A stretch of DNA of 64,000 nucleotides from a bacterium (GCA_028278455.1 JANQEH010000166.1:31371-95370), one strand, 5' to 3'. Shown: positions 9,733-21,229, counted from the stretch's first letter. Notes: generated by a model from the letters alone, not told the origin. Program-made: numbers and translations.

Positions 9733-12357
9733 TTAAAAGTTACCGAAGTCTTCATCATCCAGCATTATTTCAGTCTCAGCCAAATCAGTAGTCATACTGG
9801 ATCCATTACTTTTCTCAGCAGTCTCAGACATTGTTTCTTCTGTGCTGATTGTATCAATATCAACATGTGCTAAATTTCTCAATTTGAATTTAGAGACCAT
9901 GTTCTTCAATTCTGCAGCCTGACTGGAAAGTTCCTCTGCAGCAGCCGCACCTTCTTCAGCATTTGCAGTATTAGACTGCGTAACCTGGTCGATCTGTCCA
10001 AGGGCGCTTGTTATCTGTTCGATTCCCTGTGCCTGTTCGTTTGATGCTGCAGCGATCTCACCGACAAGGTCAGCAGCTTTTGATATCCCTTCTACGATCT
10101 TCTCAAGCGATTCCGCAGTCTCATTTGCGATTGTTGTACCGGATTCAACATTCTTGATAGATCCTTCGATCAATTCAGTAGTTTCTTTTGCCGCCTCTGC
10201 GCTTCTCTGTGCCAGATTTCTCACTTCTTCTGCAACAACTGCGAAACCTTTACCATGGACTCCAGCTCTTGCAGCTTCTACAGCAGCGTTCAGAGCCAAC
10301 AGGTTTGTCTGAAATGCAATCTCATCTATTACTTTGATGATCTTTGATATTTCATTAGAGGAATTATTTATATCGTTCATTGCATTTACCATACCCTTCA
10401 TCTGCTCATTACCTTCATTTGCGCTGTCCCGGGAAGAATTCGCGAGTGTATTAGCCTGAGTTGCATTCTCTGCATTGGTCTTTGTCTGGGCTGATATCTC
10501 GGTGATTGAAGCCGAGGTTTCTTCAAGTGAACTTGCCTGCTCTGTGGCTCCCTGTGATAGGGAGGTGCTTGAATCGGAAACCTGCTGTGAGCCTGCTGTA
10601 ACCTGTTCAATCGATGCCAGGACTTTTCCAAGAAGACTATTCATGGAGTCCAGTGTCCGATTCATGGCATTTTTCATTATAGCGTGATCGCCTTTATAAT
10701 CACCGGTGACAGAAACATCAAGATTTCCATCTGCCATTTCCTTAAGGCATCCAACCGCCTCATTTACCGGTTTAAGAATATTGTCGATCGTTCCATTCAT
10801 ACCGCCGATTATCTCTTTGTAAGCTCCGTCAAATTTTGTTGTATCGGCTCTTACTTCAAGCTTACCTTCCAAAGCTGCCTGGGTCAAAGTCATTCCTTCA
10901 TCGATCATGCTCTTGAGAGAATCTTTCATAGATATCATTGCATTACCCAGCGCATCTTTTTCTGAAGAAGCAGATACTTCGACATTGACATTTCCTTTTG
11001 CGATCTGGGCAGCAGCAGCGGTTTTTTCTTTCTGTGCTTCGATCATTCTCTTGAAAGAATCGGCAAGGAGTCCTGTTTCATCATTAGAATTATGTTCTAC
11101 ATCCTGATCGGTATCGCCAAGCGAAAGATTCACTGCAGCTTCGGCCATTTTTCCTATAGGTTTGGAAATCCTGTTGCCGATATAAAATGCGCTGAAGGCC
11201 ATTACAGTCAGGATCGCACCGCCTCCTATTACCAGCCAGAACAGCAATGATGTCAGTGCGCTTTCAACTTTGTTTTTAGCTTCATAGTAATCGTCTTCAT
11301 AAGTACCGGCTCCGATTACCCAATCCCAAGGTTCGAAATAGGAAATTGCTGTGATTTTCATTCTGGATTCAGTATCGCCTTTATTCAACCAGGGATATTG
11401 CTCATAGTCAACATTCTTACCTTCAAGGTTCATTGCTTTATCAACTATTGACTGAATAAACAATCTACCGTTAGAGTCTTTTGCTTCATAGATGTTTTCA
11501 CCATCCCTGGAACCACCTTTGGATATTATATAATGACCTTTATGGTCACCTTTCCCACCTATAATGAATACGTATCCTGTCTTGCCGACCACAATATCCA
11601 TGATTGCGTCTCTGAGGCTTTGAACAGATTCCTGCTTGACAGCAACACTGTTAATCCCAATTACATTCCCGCCATGATCTTTGATGGGTTCATACGCAGT
11701 TAAATACCATGCATCAACAACGAATGCTCTTCCCCTGTAAGTTTCACCTCTCATAACCGTGGAAACAACGGGATTGACCGTTCCATCCGGATTAGTAGAT
11801 GGAATAAAAGTCCCGATTGCTCTCTTACCACTACTGCTTTTTACATTTGAGGCTATCCTGATCATATCACCTCTGTCATTCATCTTCTGGAATATAGTTA
11901 CTATATCTCCGACCAGCTGTTCTGCAACATCAACAACTGGAGTTGGAATTGAGAATTCATAGTTCGATTCGATTGGCACTCTGCCGAAATACATCTTTGG
12001 TAATGTCACTGTCGAAGAACTATTGGTATACTGGTTCATAGCCTGCCATGTGATCTTTTCAGAAGATATTCTCGGGTCGCCAAGCTGTTCCATTACATGA
12101 CGAGCCACATGGAGATTATTGTCTACCCTTGATTGGACAAGATCATTAGCAGTTTCAAGTAATCCGTATACATCTTTTGCAACCTGGGTAATATTCTCTT
12201 TTGCCAGAACATCCATTTCAACTACCACCTGCTCGTTTACATCGTTCTTTTGAATCAACGTCAGGACTGACATCACTATCACCGGTAAAGAAGCTGCCAA
12301 CAGGGCAAGTCCAATTACTTTGTGCTTGATCATAAGTTTCATTTTGTTATCTCCCAT
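9733..12357 (-). CDS. Methyl-accepting chemotaxis protein with Cache sensor and HAMP
   Basis: C-terminal hairpin tip [47 protein letters not shown]; Cache-type [18 protein letters not shown]. Confidence 0.95.
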   Translation of the reverse strand: MGDNKMKLMIKHKVIGLALLAASLPVIVMSVLTLIQKNDVNEQVVVEMDVLAKENITQVAKDVYGLLETANDLVQSRVDNNLHVARHVMEQLGDPRISSEKITWQAMNQYTNSSSTVTLPKMYFGRVPIESNYEFSIPTPVVDVAEQLVGDIVTIFQKMNDRGDMIRIASNVKSSSGKRAIGTFIPSTNPDGTVNPVVSTVMRGETYRGRAFVVDAWYLTAYEPIKDHGGNVIGINSVAVKQESVQSLRDAIMDIVVGKTGYVFIIGGKGDHKGHYIISKGGSRDGENIYEAKDSNGRLFIQSIVDKAMNLEGKNVDYEQYPWLNKGDTESRMKITAISYFEPWDWVIGAGTYEDDYYEAKNKVESALTSLLFWLVIGGGAILTVMAFSAFYIGNRISKPIGKMAEAAVNLSLGDTDQDVEHNSNDETGLLADSFKRMIEAQKEKTAAAAQIAKGNVNVEVSASSEKDALGNAMISMKDSLKSMIDEGMTLTQAALEGKLEVRADTTKFDGAYKEIIGGMNGTIDNILKPVNEAVGCLKEMADGNLDVSVTGDYKGDHAIMKNAMNRTLDSMNSLLGKVLASIEQVTAGSQQVSDSSTSLSQGATEQASSLEETSASITEISAQTKTNAENATQANTLANSSRDSANEGNEQMKGMVNAMNDINNSSNEISKIIKVIDEIAFQTNLLALNAAVEAARAGVHGKGFAVVAEEVRNLAQRSAEAAKETTELIEGSIKNVESGTTIANETAESLEKIVEGISKAADLVGEIAAASNEQAQGIEQITSALGQIDQVTQSNTANAEEGAAAAEELSSQAAELKNMVSKFKLRNLAHVDIDTISTEETMSETAEKSNGSSMTTDLAETEIMLDDEDFGNF

Positions 12358-12397
12358 TATACATTTAATTACATATAGAATTATATTTTCTGTGTGG

Positions 12398-13873
12398 TTA
12401 GAATTTCATCAAAAAAGTTGTCTGCACTCTTACGCTGGATGTTTCATGGCTTGATCCACCAGTTAAATATCCGGTTGTTAAATAAGATACCTCTAAGCCG
12501 AATGAGGTGTTAAATGCGATCTTTCTGAATGTATTGGCAAAGATCGTCTGGTTCTTATCTCTGAATCCATCGGACAGGGAATCTTTGTTGGGCTTGTCAA
12601 TTCCGTATCCGAAATTGAGGTCTGTTTTTGCATTGGCTTTTATAGTAGCATTTACCCAGCCGCCTGATGTTTCTACTTCTTTACCGAGAGTAGAATTATA
12701 TCCCTGGCCTATGCCTCCGAAATACTGATTAAGAGTTTTACCTGTAAATGCTTCACCTTTTATTGAGAATTCCTTTGTAAAGTTATAAGCGAAATGCAGG
12801 TTAGCAGAATATGATTCATAACTGCTTTCGCCCCCGCTTTTGACAAATTCCATTTTTCCGTAATGTCCGGAGAAACCAATATTGTATTTACCCGGTTTCA
12901 GGAATGATATCCTGGCCTGCATAGTCGGGAATGGATTATCTTCCCCGTCATCGTTTCCGTCACCGTCAACATCGCCAGCAATATTCCTCGAAACGGCTCC
13001 AACAATTGCAATTCCTTCTTTACTGATATTGCCTACCTGAAGTTGAGGGTGTCTGTATCCAATATCTCCGCAATTCCATAGAACCGTGTAATTAACAGTT
13101 GAAGGGACAAGGGGAGAAATAACATCCGAGGTCTGACCGGCAAGAATGAAGAATTTCTCAAAATCCACCTTTAGATATCCATGTCTGAGCATCAGGAAAT
13201 TCTTATTCTCAGCTCCACCCCCGTAGAAGTCAATCTCAACCCTTCCGGTAACGGTCTTGTCCTCAAATTTTTCCGATGAAAAATTAGCACCTAACCGGGT
13301 TTGCCTGGTTGTTAGATTAAATTCATCGTCTTTGTCTGATCCATCCGGGACATCAAGCAGCCAGAAAGCGAAATTCCCCGGATATGCTCTTGCCCTATCG
13401 TATGCCATATCCATTTTAAAGAAACCGTAAGGTTTTATATCAAATCCTGTTTTGTTTGAGGAAATTATCTGGCGGAGTTCATTGACCAAAGCCTTCAATT
13501 CGCCGTTTAGCTCATCCGTGCTTTTCTCAGTTTTGACTTCTCTCCCGGTTTTTTTCAGACTTTCGATCTCAGCCGACATTTCATCTATCCGGGCGTTAAT
13601 CGAGGAAGTCCTGCTATCCAGATCAGCGGTCTGAACAGATACCTTATCCAGATTCTTCAATAGATCTGCCAGCTGCTTTTCGATTTCCGCAGTCTCAGAT
13701 TGTACAATCGATGCCGCAGCAACAGTTTTTGTTTTTTCCAGAGTCTTTAGTCTTGATTCGATCTTATCGAGCTTATCAAGGATCCCTTTGAATCCCTGTG
13801 CATTAACTCCGGTTGCTGAGAATAATAGCATTATTATTACAGCAGCTGATGTTAGAATTCTTAGTTCCTTCAT
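12398..13873 (-). CDS. DcaP-like trimeric outer-membrane porin with N-terminal coiled coil
   Basis: Signal peptide, coiled coil, [17 protein letters not shown]...[11 protein letters not shown]...[18 protein letters not shown]-terminal aromatic (FLMKF). Confidence 0.75.
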   Translation of the reverse strand: MKELRILTSAAVIIMLLFSATGVNAQGFKGILDKLDKIESRLKTLEKTKTVAAASIVQSETAEIEKQLADLLKNLDKVSVQTADLDSRTSSINARIDEMSAEIESLKKTGREVKTEKSTDELNGELKALVNELRQIISSNKTGFDIKPYGFFKMDMAYDRARAYPGNFAFWLLDVPDGSDKDDEFNLTTRQTRLGANFSSEKFEDKTVTGRVEIDFYGGGAENKNFLMLRHGYLKVDFEKFFILAGQTSDVISPLVPSTVNYTVLWNCGDIGYRHPQLQVGNISKEGIAIVGAVSRNIAGDVDGDGNDDGEDNPFPTMQARISFLKPGKYNIGFSGHYGKMEFVKSGGESSYESYSANLHFAYNFTKEFSIKGEAFTGKTLNQYFGGIGQGYNSTLGKEVETSGGWVNATIKANAKTDLNFGYGIDKPNKDSLSDGFRDKNQTIFANTFRKIAFNTSFGLEVSYLTTGYLTGGSSHETSSVRVQTTFLMKF

Positions 13874-13937
13874 TGTACCTCCGTATGTTTCTTGTTTCTG
13901 ATTAATTTCATAAAATCATCGATCTGAATTTTAACTG

Positions 13938-14306
13938 TTAATTAAATTGATTCTTATTATTGAGCGATTTTTCGACTATTTTGAGCACTTCAAACATTTT
14001 GAACGGCTTGGATATTTTCAGATATTTATCCTGCTCTGTATCAAGGAGTCTGCTGTAGGCCGACATCAGAATTATATTTATATGAGGCTTTTCTTTATTC
14101 ACGATGTTCGCAAGATCTTTACCACTCATTCCATCCATGTGTACATCAGAGATCAGGACATCAAATGGTTTTTTGTTGATAAGTTCCAGGGCATCTTCAG
14201 CATTTTCAGCAGTTTCAACATTGTATCCATAAGTTTTAAACCAAATCCTGACAATATCCAGGATCACCTTATCATCATCTACTATTAGAATATTTATATT
14301 GTGCAT
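13938..14306 (-). CDS. Single-domain response regulator
   Basis: INILIVDDDKVILD...FDVLISDVHMDGMSG...KISKPF. Confidence 0.9.
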   Translation of the reverse strand: MHNINILIVDDDKVILDIVRIWFKTYGYNVETAENAEDALELINKKPFDVLISDVHMDGMSGKDLANIVNKEKPHINIILMSAYSRLLDTEQDKYLKISKPFKMFEVLKIVEKSLNNKNQFN

Positions 14307-14347
14307 TATTTTCTTCCTTATTCATTTCAATTTCTGAGATTTCATAA

Positions 14348-14363
14348 TACAATTGCCGTGCCA
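14348..14363 (-). promoter_or_regulatory. Candidate sigma-54 -24/-12 promoter for 14306->
   Basis: Minus strand TGGCACGGCAATTGTA (TGGCAC-N5-TTGTA), about 42 nt upstream of the ATG. Confidence 0.65.
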
Positions 14364-14479
14364 AATAAGACTTTATCAACCAAATTGAAAATAAATACTT
14401 TGTAAATTATATAATAACAATATATTAAGAACATTGATGTTTTAGCAAAGCAGGAATAATGATTAAAAAGATATGTCAA

Positions 14480-14504
14480 CAGGAGTCTAAAATTTAGACT
14501 CCTG
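14480..14504. promoter_or_regulatory. Palindromic candidate enhancer site UAS1
   Basis: CAGGAGTCTAAAATTTAGACTCCTG: 12-bp perfect arms around one central base. Confidence 0.65.
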
Positions 14505-14525
14505 AGATAGTCATTTTTTTATTGG

Positions 14526-14542
14526 AGTCTAAAATTTAGACT
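14526..14542. promoter_or_regulatory. Palindromic candidate enhancer site UAS2
   Basis: AGTCTAAAATTTAGACT; same 17-bp core as UAS1, centre-to-centre 42 bp. Confidence 0.65.
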
Positions 14543-14551
14543 GTGCGGATT

Positions 14552-15901
14552 TCAATTCAGGCGGTATTTTTTTAGCTTATTAAAAAGGGTGGCTCTGGAT
14601 ATCCCAAGCACTGCGGCGGCACGGTTTCTGTTACCTGAGACTTTACCCAGAATCTCGGTGATATATTGTTTTTCAATATCTTCCAGAGTAGGTTCTTTAT
14701 CCGAATTGATTACATCTTTCTTAGTAATTTTGTTTCCGGAAATTTCAAACGGCAGGTCTTCAGGTCCAATTACATTATCTTCGCAGAGTATAGTGCATCT
14801 TTCGATAACATTTTCAAGTTCTCTGACGTTTCCGGGCCAGTCATAGGCTTTAAATAACGATACAGCCCTTCTCGATATAGACAATCCGGGTTTATGAAGT
14901 TTTTCTCGGTAATACTCTATAAAATGGTCAGTTAGAAGTTCTATGTCGGATAAACGCTCTTTTAGTGGAGGTATCCGGATAGGTATAACATTTAATCTGA
15001 AAAACAGATCTTCTCTGAAGTTCTTGTTTCTTGCTTCCTGCTGGAGATCTCTGTTTGTCATAGCAATAATTCTGACATCTACTGTCCGGGACTTGTTTTC
15101 CCCTATACGTTTTATTTCCTTATTCTGAAGAAATCTTAATAATTTCACCTGAGCTGGTAATGACAATTCCCCTATCTCATCAAGTATTACAGTACCTTTT
15201 TCTGCTTCCTCAATAAGGCCTTTCTTGTCAAAGTCCGCTCCGGTAAATGAACCTTTCATATGACCGAACAATTCACTCTCATGAAGATTATCGGGTATGG
15301 CTCCGCAGTTTATGATAGTCAGAGGTTTTTCACTTCGGCTGCTATTATAATGTATAGCCTTTCCAACAAGCTCTTTGCCGGTTCCACTAGCTCCAGAAAC
15401 CAGAACTGTGCTGTCTGTATTGCAAATCTTTGTTATGGTTTTCAGTATTTCCAGCATGTTCTCTGAGCTGGCAATAATATCCTCAAACTTGTATTTGTCA
15501 TTTAGTTCTTTCTCTATATGGACCAGCCTGTCCGCAAGGCGCTTTTTTTCCAATGCCCTTTCAACTATCAACAATATTTCATCGAGTTCAAAAGGCTTTG
15601 TGATATAGTCGTAAGCTCCTTTTTTGATTGCTGTAACAGCTGTTTCAACAGTTCCATAGGCTGTTATTAATATTATCTCCGTAGATGGGGCAATCTCCTT
15701 AGCATTCTCGATAACTTCCAGGCCGCTAATATCATCAAGCTTCATATCGGTTATTACAAGGTCAAATGAACCTTCTTTTAGAACGTTCAGCCCTTCCGCG
15801 CCTTTTCCGCTTTCACAGACCTCAAAATTTTCAAGAGTAAATAGCTGAACGAGTGATTCTCTAACAGAATCATCATCTTCAATTATCAGGATTTTAGACA
15901 T
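14552..15901 (-). CDS. NtrC-family sigma-54-dependent response regulator
   Basis: Receiver domain, AAA+ with GASGTGKE Walker A, GSFTGA loop, C-terminal Fis-type HTH (NRNRAAAVLGISRATLFNKLKKY). Confidence 0.96.
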   Translation of the reverse strand: MSKILIIEDDDSVRESLVQLFTLENFEVCESGKGAEGLNVLKEGSFDLVITDMKLDDISGLEVIENAKEIAPSTEIILITAYGTVETAVTAIKKGAYDYITKPFELDEILLIVERALEKKRLADRLVHIEKELNDKYKFEDIIASSENMLEILKTITKICNTDSTVLVSGASGTGKELVGKAIHYNSSRSEKPLTIINCGAIPDNLHESELFGHMKGSFTGADFDKKGLIEEAEKGTVILDEIGELSLPAQVKLLRFLQNKEIKRIGENKSRTVDVRIIAMTNRDLQQEARNKNFREDLFFRLNVIPIRIPPLKERLSDIELLTDHFIEYYREKLHKPGLSISRRAVSLFKAYDWPGNVRELENVIERCTILCEDNVIGPEDLPFEISGNKITKKDVINSDKEPTLEDIEKQYITEILGKVSGNRNRAAAVLGISRATLFNKLKKYRLN

Positions 15902-18815
15902 CTTTTTCCTTATGCCTGATTGGCAGTTTAATTTTAAAACTGGTTCCTTCTCCGGCTGTTGACGAAACCTGGATAAGGCCGTTGTGGTCTGAGATGATTT
16001 TTTTTACTACAGATAGCCCAATTCCCGAACCGCGGGATTTTGTAGTGAAATAAGGCTCGAATATTTTTTGCAGATCCTTCTTACCGATACCTTTACCGTT
16101 ATCAGAAATGGTTATACTAATATGTTCAACACTTTTCTCATCCTCGAAAATTTCTATTCTGATAGTTCCTTCAAACTCTATCGCCTGAATGGAATTAATC
16201 AATAGATTCCAGAGAACATTCTTTATCAAATCCATGTCGATATATATCTCTGGAAGAATATCACCATTTATTACCTCTATATTGATTTTCTTAGCCAGGT
16301 ACTGATCGTTGTTCTTAAGAAGCAGAATCTGCTCGTTAATACAATTCAGGATATTGTGCTTTCTAAATATGGGCTCTTTCGTACTGCTGAATTTGAGAAA
16401 GTCAATTATTATCCCATCGAGTCTTTTTGTTTCATCGATTATTATAGTCATCAGTTTTTCATTATCACTGTCCAGTTCGATCTTTCTTTTAAGAAGACTT
16501 GCACAGTTCATGATAGATGTAAGGGGATTGCCTATCTCATGAGCAATCTTCCTTGATAATTCTCCAATAGCTGACATGTTTTTTGAGAACGCAAGTTCTG
16601 TCTCCATATTCTTCATCTGAGTAATATCAACTATCACGCATAGAGTCCCCTGGAAACTGTTTTCGGCCGATAGCAGAGGAGTTGCTGAGATCAGGACATT
16701 CATAATAGAGCCGTCATTCTTAAAAACGGTGCTTTCAAAGTACTTGTGTTTTCTTGTATCCTGATCTAAGTTAAAAGCAACTGAATTCTTGTATTCCTCT
16801 ATTGTAATAACCTCCAGGAGATCTTTATTGATGATTCTGTTCAAACTTGATCCGGCCATATCGATAAAAGCGGGATTGGCATAGGTTATCCTTTCCTTGT
16901 CATCAAGAAGGACTATACCCGCAAAAGAAGTTTCTGCAAGAACTCTGTATTTTTTTTCGCTCTCTATAAGAGCAGTCTCCATCTTTTTCCTTTCAGATAT
17001 ATCCTTAATAATGGCCTGCAAACATTTCTCACCTGACCAATCAATAATGCTCAGACTTATTTCTGCATCGAAAACAGTATCATCAAACCTTTTATGCATC
17101 CATTCGAAATGTCTAAGAGAACCTGCGTAAGCTTTCCTGATTTTCTCAATTGCTTCTATATCCGATCTTGAGCCGTCAGGCTGGAATTCCGGCGAAAGGT
17201 CAATAGGAGTTTTACCAATGATCATATCCTCCCTGCATCTGAACAATTCCTGTGCTTTCTTATTGCATAATATTGTTTTATCATCTTTAAATACAAATAT
17301 TGCATCGTTTGCTGTTTCGAATAATGTCCTATATCTTATTTCGGATTTCTTAAGTTCATCTTCGGCTTTTTGTCTACCGGAAATATCTATCCCCAGATTG
17401 ATGAAATAATCGATTTCTCCATCATCCCTGAGGACAACCTTTCTATGCCACTCTACCGGAATGGTTCTCCCACCTGAAGTCTGAATCGCTCCTTCGTTAG
17501 TATTTGATATCTTCGCAGTTGTCAGAATATTTAGAATCCGTGTTACCATCTCTCTATTCTTTTCAGGTATTAATATATCAACAACGTTTTTTCCGACCAG
17601 ATCATCCAGTGAAAAACCGGTCGTGTCAAGCAAAGGATCATTAGCCATCAGAATGTTATGATCCCTGTCAGTTGCCACATAATATGCCGGTGAGGACTGT
17701 ACTAAATTTAAACTCAGGTTCTTTTCTTTTAATAACTCTGCTTCAATCCGTTTTTGTTTCGTAATATCCACAAAGGAAATGATGCTTTTGTTGGTTCCGG
17801 GAATCATCTCAACAGAGATATAAATATTTTTTATTTCACCATGCCTGTCCAAAGCTCTCGATTCATATTTGCTGGGGATTTTCTTCTGATCTGTACGCCT
17901 TTTAAAATGGAACTGGGTCATTCTGTCAAGTTCATCTTTATGAATCAGTTCTGTCCATTTGCGTTTACCTTCAATCTCTTCTTTTGTATAACCAGTTATT
18001 TTCTCGAACTCAGAGTTGACCATGGAAATTGTAGTATCTGCTTCTGAAATCATAAAAGCAGTCCCTGTTTTCTCGAAAATAGTCCTGTATCTTGATTCCG
18101 ATTCCGCTAACTTTTTAAGGGATTTCTGTCTCTCATTCTCTATTCTGAATCCTTCGTTTGTCAAATATATAAGAAGTGTTGAAACCATACCTAATATCCA
18201 TAATAGAGTGAACAACAGCTTGTTGATTATACTTCTTATCTCGCTTTCGACATCTTCAATATATACCCCCGTACCAATGATCCACCCCCAGGGAACATAA
18301 CCCTTGACATATGACAATTTCGGCACCAGCCTGTCCGGATCATCTTTCCATTGCCAGATATATTCTGAATATCCTTCGCCTGCTTCTCTTACGATCCTGG
18401 CAAACTCGACAAACATTTTCTTACCGTTTGGATCGGAATAATCAAGCAGGCTCTGACCGTTGAGCTCCGGTCTATATGGGTGGACAATCATATTCGGGGT
18501 AAGATCACTTATCCAAAAATAGTCCTTGCTTTCAGGGCCATATCTCAGGTTTTTTACTTTGCCGATTACCAGTTCTTTTGCCTCATCAAGTCCGATTGAT
18601 CCTTCAGTATACTGACTGTTATAAAGATCAAGCACGCTCCATACTGAATTCACAAGCTCTTTTATCATTTCCCGTTTTTTATTCAATAGATTATCTTCAA
18701 GTGAGGGGATAAATATGACAAAAAAAGCTATAAGGAACAAGATAATTGTAAGCACAACAGGTATGATAATTCTTATCTTAAAGAAACTGAAATAGTTATG
18801 ATTAAATTTGGTCAT
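15894..18815 (-). CDS. Cache-multiPAS sensor histidine kinase, probable partner of the NtrC-type regulator
   Basis: Cache domain similar to the 6871-9639 kinase, several PAS domains, HEIGNPLTSI H-box, GSGIGLSVVKKI; 8-nt overlap with the regulator gene. Confidence 0.93.
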   Translation of the reverse strand: MTKFNHNYFSFFKIRIIIPVVLTIILFLIAFFVIFIPSLEDNLLNKKREMIKELVNSVWSVLDLYNSQYTEGSIGLDEAKELVIGKVKNLRYGPESKDYFWISDLTPNMIVHPYRPELNGQSLLDYSDPNGKKMFVEFARIVREAGEGYSEYIWQWKDDPDRLVPKLSYVKGYVPWGWIIGTGVYIEDVESEIRSIINKLLFTLLWILGMVSTLLIYLTNEGFRIENERQKSLKKLAESESRYRTIFEKTGTAFMISEADTTISMVNSEFEKITGYTKEEIEGKRKWTELIHKDELDRMTQFHFKRRTDQKKIPSKYESRALDRHGEIKNIYISVEMIPGTNKSIISFVDITKQKRIEAELLKEKNLSLNLVQSSPAYYVATDRDHNILMANDPLLDTTGFSLDDLVGKNVVDILIPEKNREMVTRILNILTTAKISNTNEGAIQTSGGRTIPVEWHRKVVLRDDGEIDYFINLGIDISGRQKAEDELKKSEIRYRTLFETANDAIFVFKDDKTILCNKKAQELFRCREDMIIGKTPIDLSPEFQPDGSRSDIEAIEKIRKAYAGSLRHFEWMHKRFDDTVFDAEISLSIIDWSGEKCLQAIIKDISERKKMETALIESEKKYRVLAETSFAGIVLLDDKERITYANPAFIDMAGSSLNRIINKDLLEVITIEEYKNSVAFNLDQDTRKHKYFESTVFKNDGSIMNVLISATPLLSAENSFQGTLCVIVDITQMKNMETELAFSKNMSAIGELSRKIAHEIGNPLTSIMNCASLLKRKIELDSDNEKLMTIIIDETKRLDGIIIDFLKFSSTKEPIFRKHNILNCINEQILLLKNNDQYLAKKINIEVINGDILPEIYIDMDLIKNVLWNLLINSIQAIEFEGTIRIEIFEDEKSVEHISITISDNGKGIGKKDLQKIFEPYFTTKSRGSGIGLSVVKKIISDHNGLIQVSSTAGEGTSFKIKLPIRHKEKDV

Positions 18816-18847
18816 AGTATTCTTGGGAAATTGTCAATTACAGGTAA

Positions 18848-18863
18848 TGCAAATAATAGACCA
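18848..18863 (-). promoter_or_regulatory. Candidate sigma-54 -24/-12 promoter for kinase/NtrC operon
   Basis: Minus strand TGGTCTATTATTTGCA (TGG-N9-TTGCA; GG-N10-GC spacing), 33 nt upstream of the ATG. Confidence 0.55.
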
Positions 18864-18934
18864 GAATTGATAAAATTCAATTATTAGTCTTTTTTCAGGC
18901 TGATAATGATTTTAACCAAAGAATGAGTTCAAGA

Positions 18935-18951
18935 AGTCTAAATGTTAGACT
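18935..18951. promoter_or_regulatory. Palindromic candidate enhancer site UAS3
   Basis: AGTCTAAATGTTAGACT, same 17-bp geometry as UAS1/2, upstream of the kinase/NtrC promoter. Confidence 0.6.
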
Positions 18952-19107
18952 GTTTGATATTCAGGAAAATTTGATGAGAACGCCGGATTTTCAGCATTTA
19001 AGAAACTCTGATGGTAAGGTGAACAACAATAAAAATCAGTAGGATATAGAATATTGTGTACAAAGAGAAACCGTGATAATAACTTTCAGTAATACTAACT
19101 ATAAGTT

Positions 19108-19500
19108 TCATTTGCTGCCGACATTAGAACAGATCCGGTCGTCTGCTCCTCGAAGCCGTTGGCTGAAAGCCTTTACTATTTCCTGGATTATCGGGCTTGA
19201 TTCCTCAATCTCGTTATTGAATGCTTCCTTTGTTATACATATGCACTCAACATCTGTAAGAGCAGTTACCGTTGCTGAGTGAGGATTCTCGTCAATAAGG
19301 CTCATCTCTCCAAATACAGATCCTTCTCCGAGGGTAGCAAGACTTACAGTATTACCGTCACATTCCTTTACTACATCTACTTTTCCGGTAATGATTTTAT
19401 ACGCCATTAATCCTGTTTCACCCTCTTTTAATATAACTTCACCTGCATCGAAAAATTTTTCTATTAATGCCTGCATTTCAAAATCACCCGATTCTTTCAT
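19108..19500 (-). CDS. Cyclic-nucleotide-binding domain protein (no DNA-binding domain)
   Basis: EKFFDAGEVILKEGETGLMAYKIITGKVDV...LGEGSVFGEMSLIDENPHSATVTALTDVE. Confidence 0.9.
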   Translation of the reverse strand: MKESGDFEMQALIEKFFDAGEVILKEGETGLMAYKIITGKVDVVKECDGNTVSLATLGEGSVFGEMSLIDENPHSATVTALTDVECICITKEAFNNEIEESSPIIQEIVKAFSQRLRGADDRICSNVGSK

Positions 19501-19861
19501 TATATACTCCTGTATATTCTAGATTATTGTACCTTAATTTCCATTTTTCACATATGATGACCTTAATCCCGGCAATTAGTATATAAAATTATCATGTACA
19601 AATCAAGAGTATTTTCTTATTTAAAATCGGTAAATTATATCAGATTTGACCTCAATTTACATTTTCAATTATACAGTATGATTAAATGTGAATTTATTTG
19701 AGAATACTGTATAAATAATTTATCTTCTAAAATATCTCTCCCCGGTAAATTTGGTGGTTCTACTGTACCGGTGAAAATTCATTAATACAATCGGGAAAAG
19801 TACAGTGGCGTTGACGTTTTCTAATTTGATTTCGGGATGCGCAGTACTAGACCAGCAGTAA

Positions 19862-21229
19862 CCAGATTTTGTCTTGATTAATATTGATGACCTAATATGG
19901 ACGGAAATTGCCTGTTTCGGCAGTAGTTATTACGAGACGCCAAATATTGATAAACTTGCTTCACAGGGGATGAAGTTCACTAACGCATATTCATCATGCG
20001 CTGTCTGTTCTCCGACAAAAGCCTCAATAATGACAGGCAGGTATCCTTGACGAACAGTTATAACAGACTGGATGAGGGCGGAATTCCGATACAGTTCAGC
20101 AGAAGAATACATGCCTGATGACAAAACATTCCGGGGTGGTTATGTTGGTCGGGCAGAAAGGAAGTTTCTTGCACCACGTAATCCTCTCTGGAAGGAATTG
20201 GTTGAAGTAACGATAGCGGAAGTCCATAAGCCCGCTGGATATACATCATGCCACATAGGAAAATTACATCTCGGGGCAGAAGACCGGTACCCGGAAAAGC
20301 AGGGATCTGATTATAATTACGGCGGCTGCTATTTTGGTCAGCCGCCAACCTATTTTGATCCTTATATCAATAACATAGACGACGCAGGGGATATTCCCAC
20401 ACTGAGATCGAGACAACCGCGAGAATACCTGTCGGACAGAGAAGCAGATGAAGCCTGCAGGTTTATCAGGGATCACAAAGACAGCCGTTCTTTCTGCATA
20501 TGGCACATTATGACGTTCATACTCCCCTCGAAGGAAAAAAGATCATGTGGTAAAATATGAAGCTGGAAAAAGTGGAACAGGGCTGGGTAATGCAGTGTAT
20601 GCCGCAATGGTGGAAAGTGTCGATCAAGAGGTAGGGAAAATAATGGATACCCTTACAGAACTTGGCCTTGACCATAAGACAATGGTAAACTTTACATCGG
20701 ATAACAGGGGATTAAAAGGGTATTCTACCGATAATTCCCCTATACGATCTGGAAAAGTCTGTCCTTGCGAAGGTGGTATATGAATTCCCCAGATCATCCG
20801 TTGGTGCGGCTTGATAGATCACAGCACTGTTTGTGATGAGCCGGTATTCAGTATTGATTTTCTTCCAACAATATGCGATGCATCAGTTACTCCCCTTCCA
20901 CAGGGACGCGAAGTAGACGGTAAAAGCCTTATTCCGTTAATTGAACAGCAAGATGGTTTTATTAGAGATGCTATTTTCTGGCATTTTCGCATTACTAAGT
21001 TGAAGATGTTGTACCATACAGTATTATTCGAATGGGAGACTGGAAACTTATAAAAAGGTATGAAGGAAAAGAGTTTGAACTTTATAACCTTAAAGATGAC
21101 TTGAGTGAGATTACAGATCTTTCAAGCGGCTTTCCTGAAAAGGTAGATGAACTTGATACAAAGCTGAATCTTCTCCTGCTGGAGACCGGTGCTAAATTAC
21201 CAATCGAGAATCCCGATTTCGGGAAATAA
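19862..21229 (+). pseudogene. Degraded sulfatase (arylsulfatase family)
   Basis: [11 protein letters not shown]...[40 protein letters not shown] then in-frame TGA (20048); homology continues through frameshifts to MGDWKLIKRYEGKEFELYNLKDDLSE...ENPDFGK. Confidence 0.88.

Noticed and set aside
14462-14545. The AGTCTAAA dyads interpreted as ordinary Rho-independent terminators of the NtrC gene
   Set aside because: The first dyad could act that way, but a matching dyad upstream of the kinase operon and correct placement relative to -24/-12 sites favour regulatory sites; the terminator reading remains possible.
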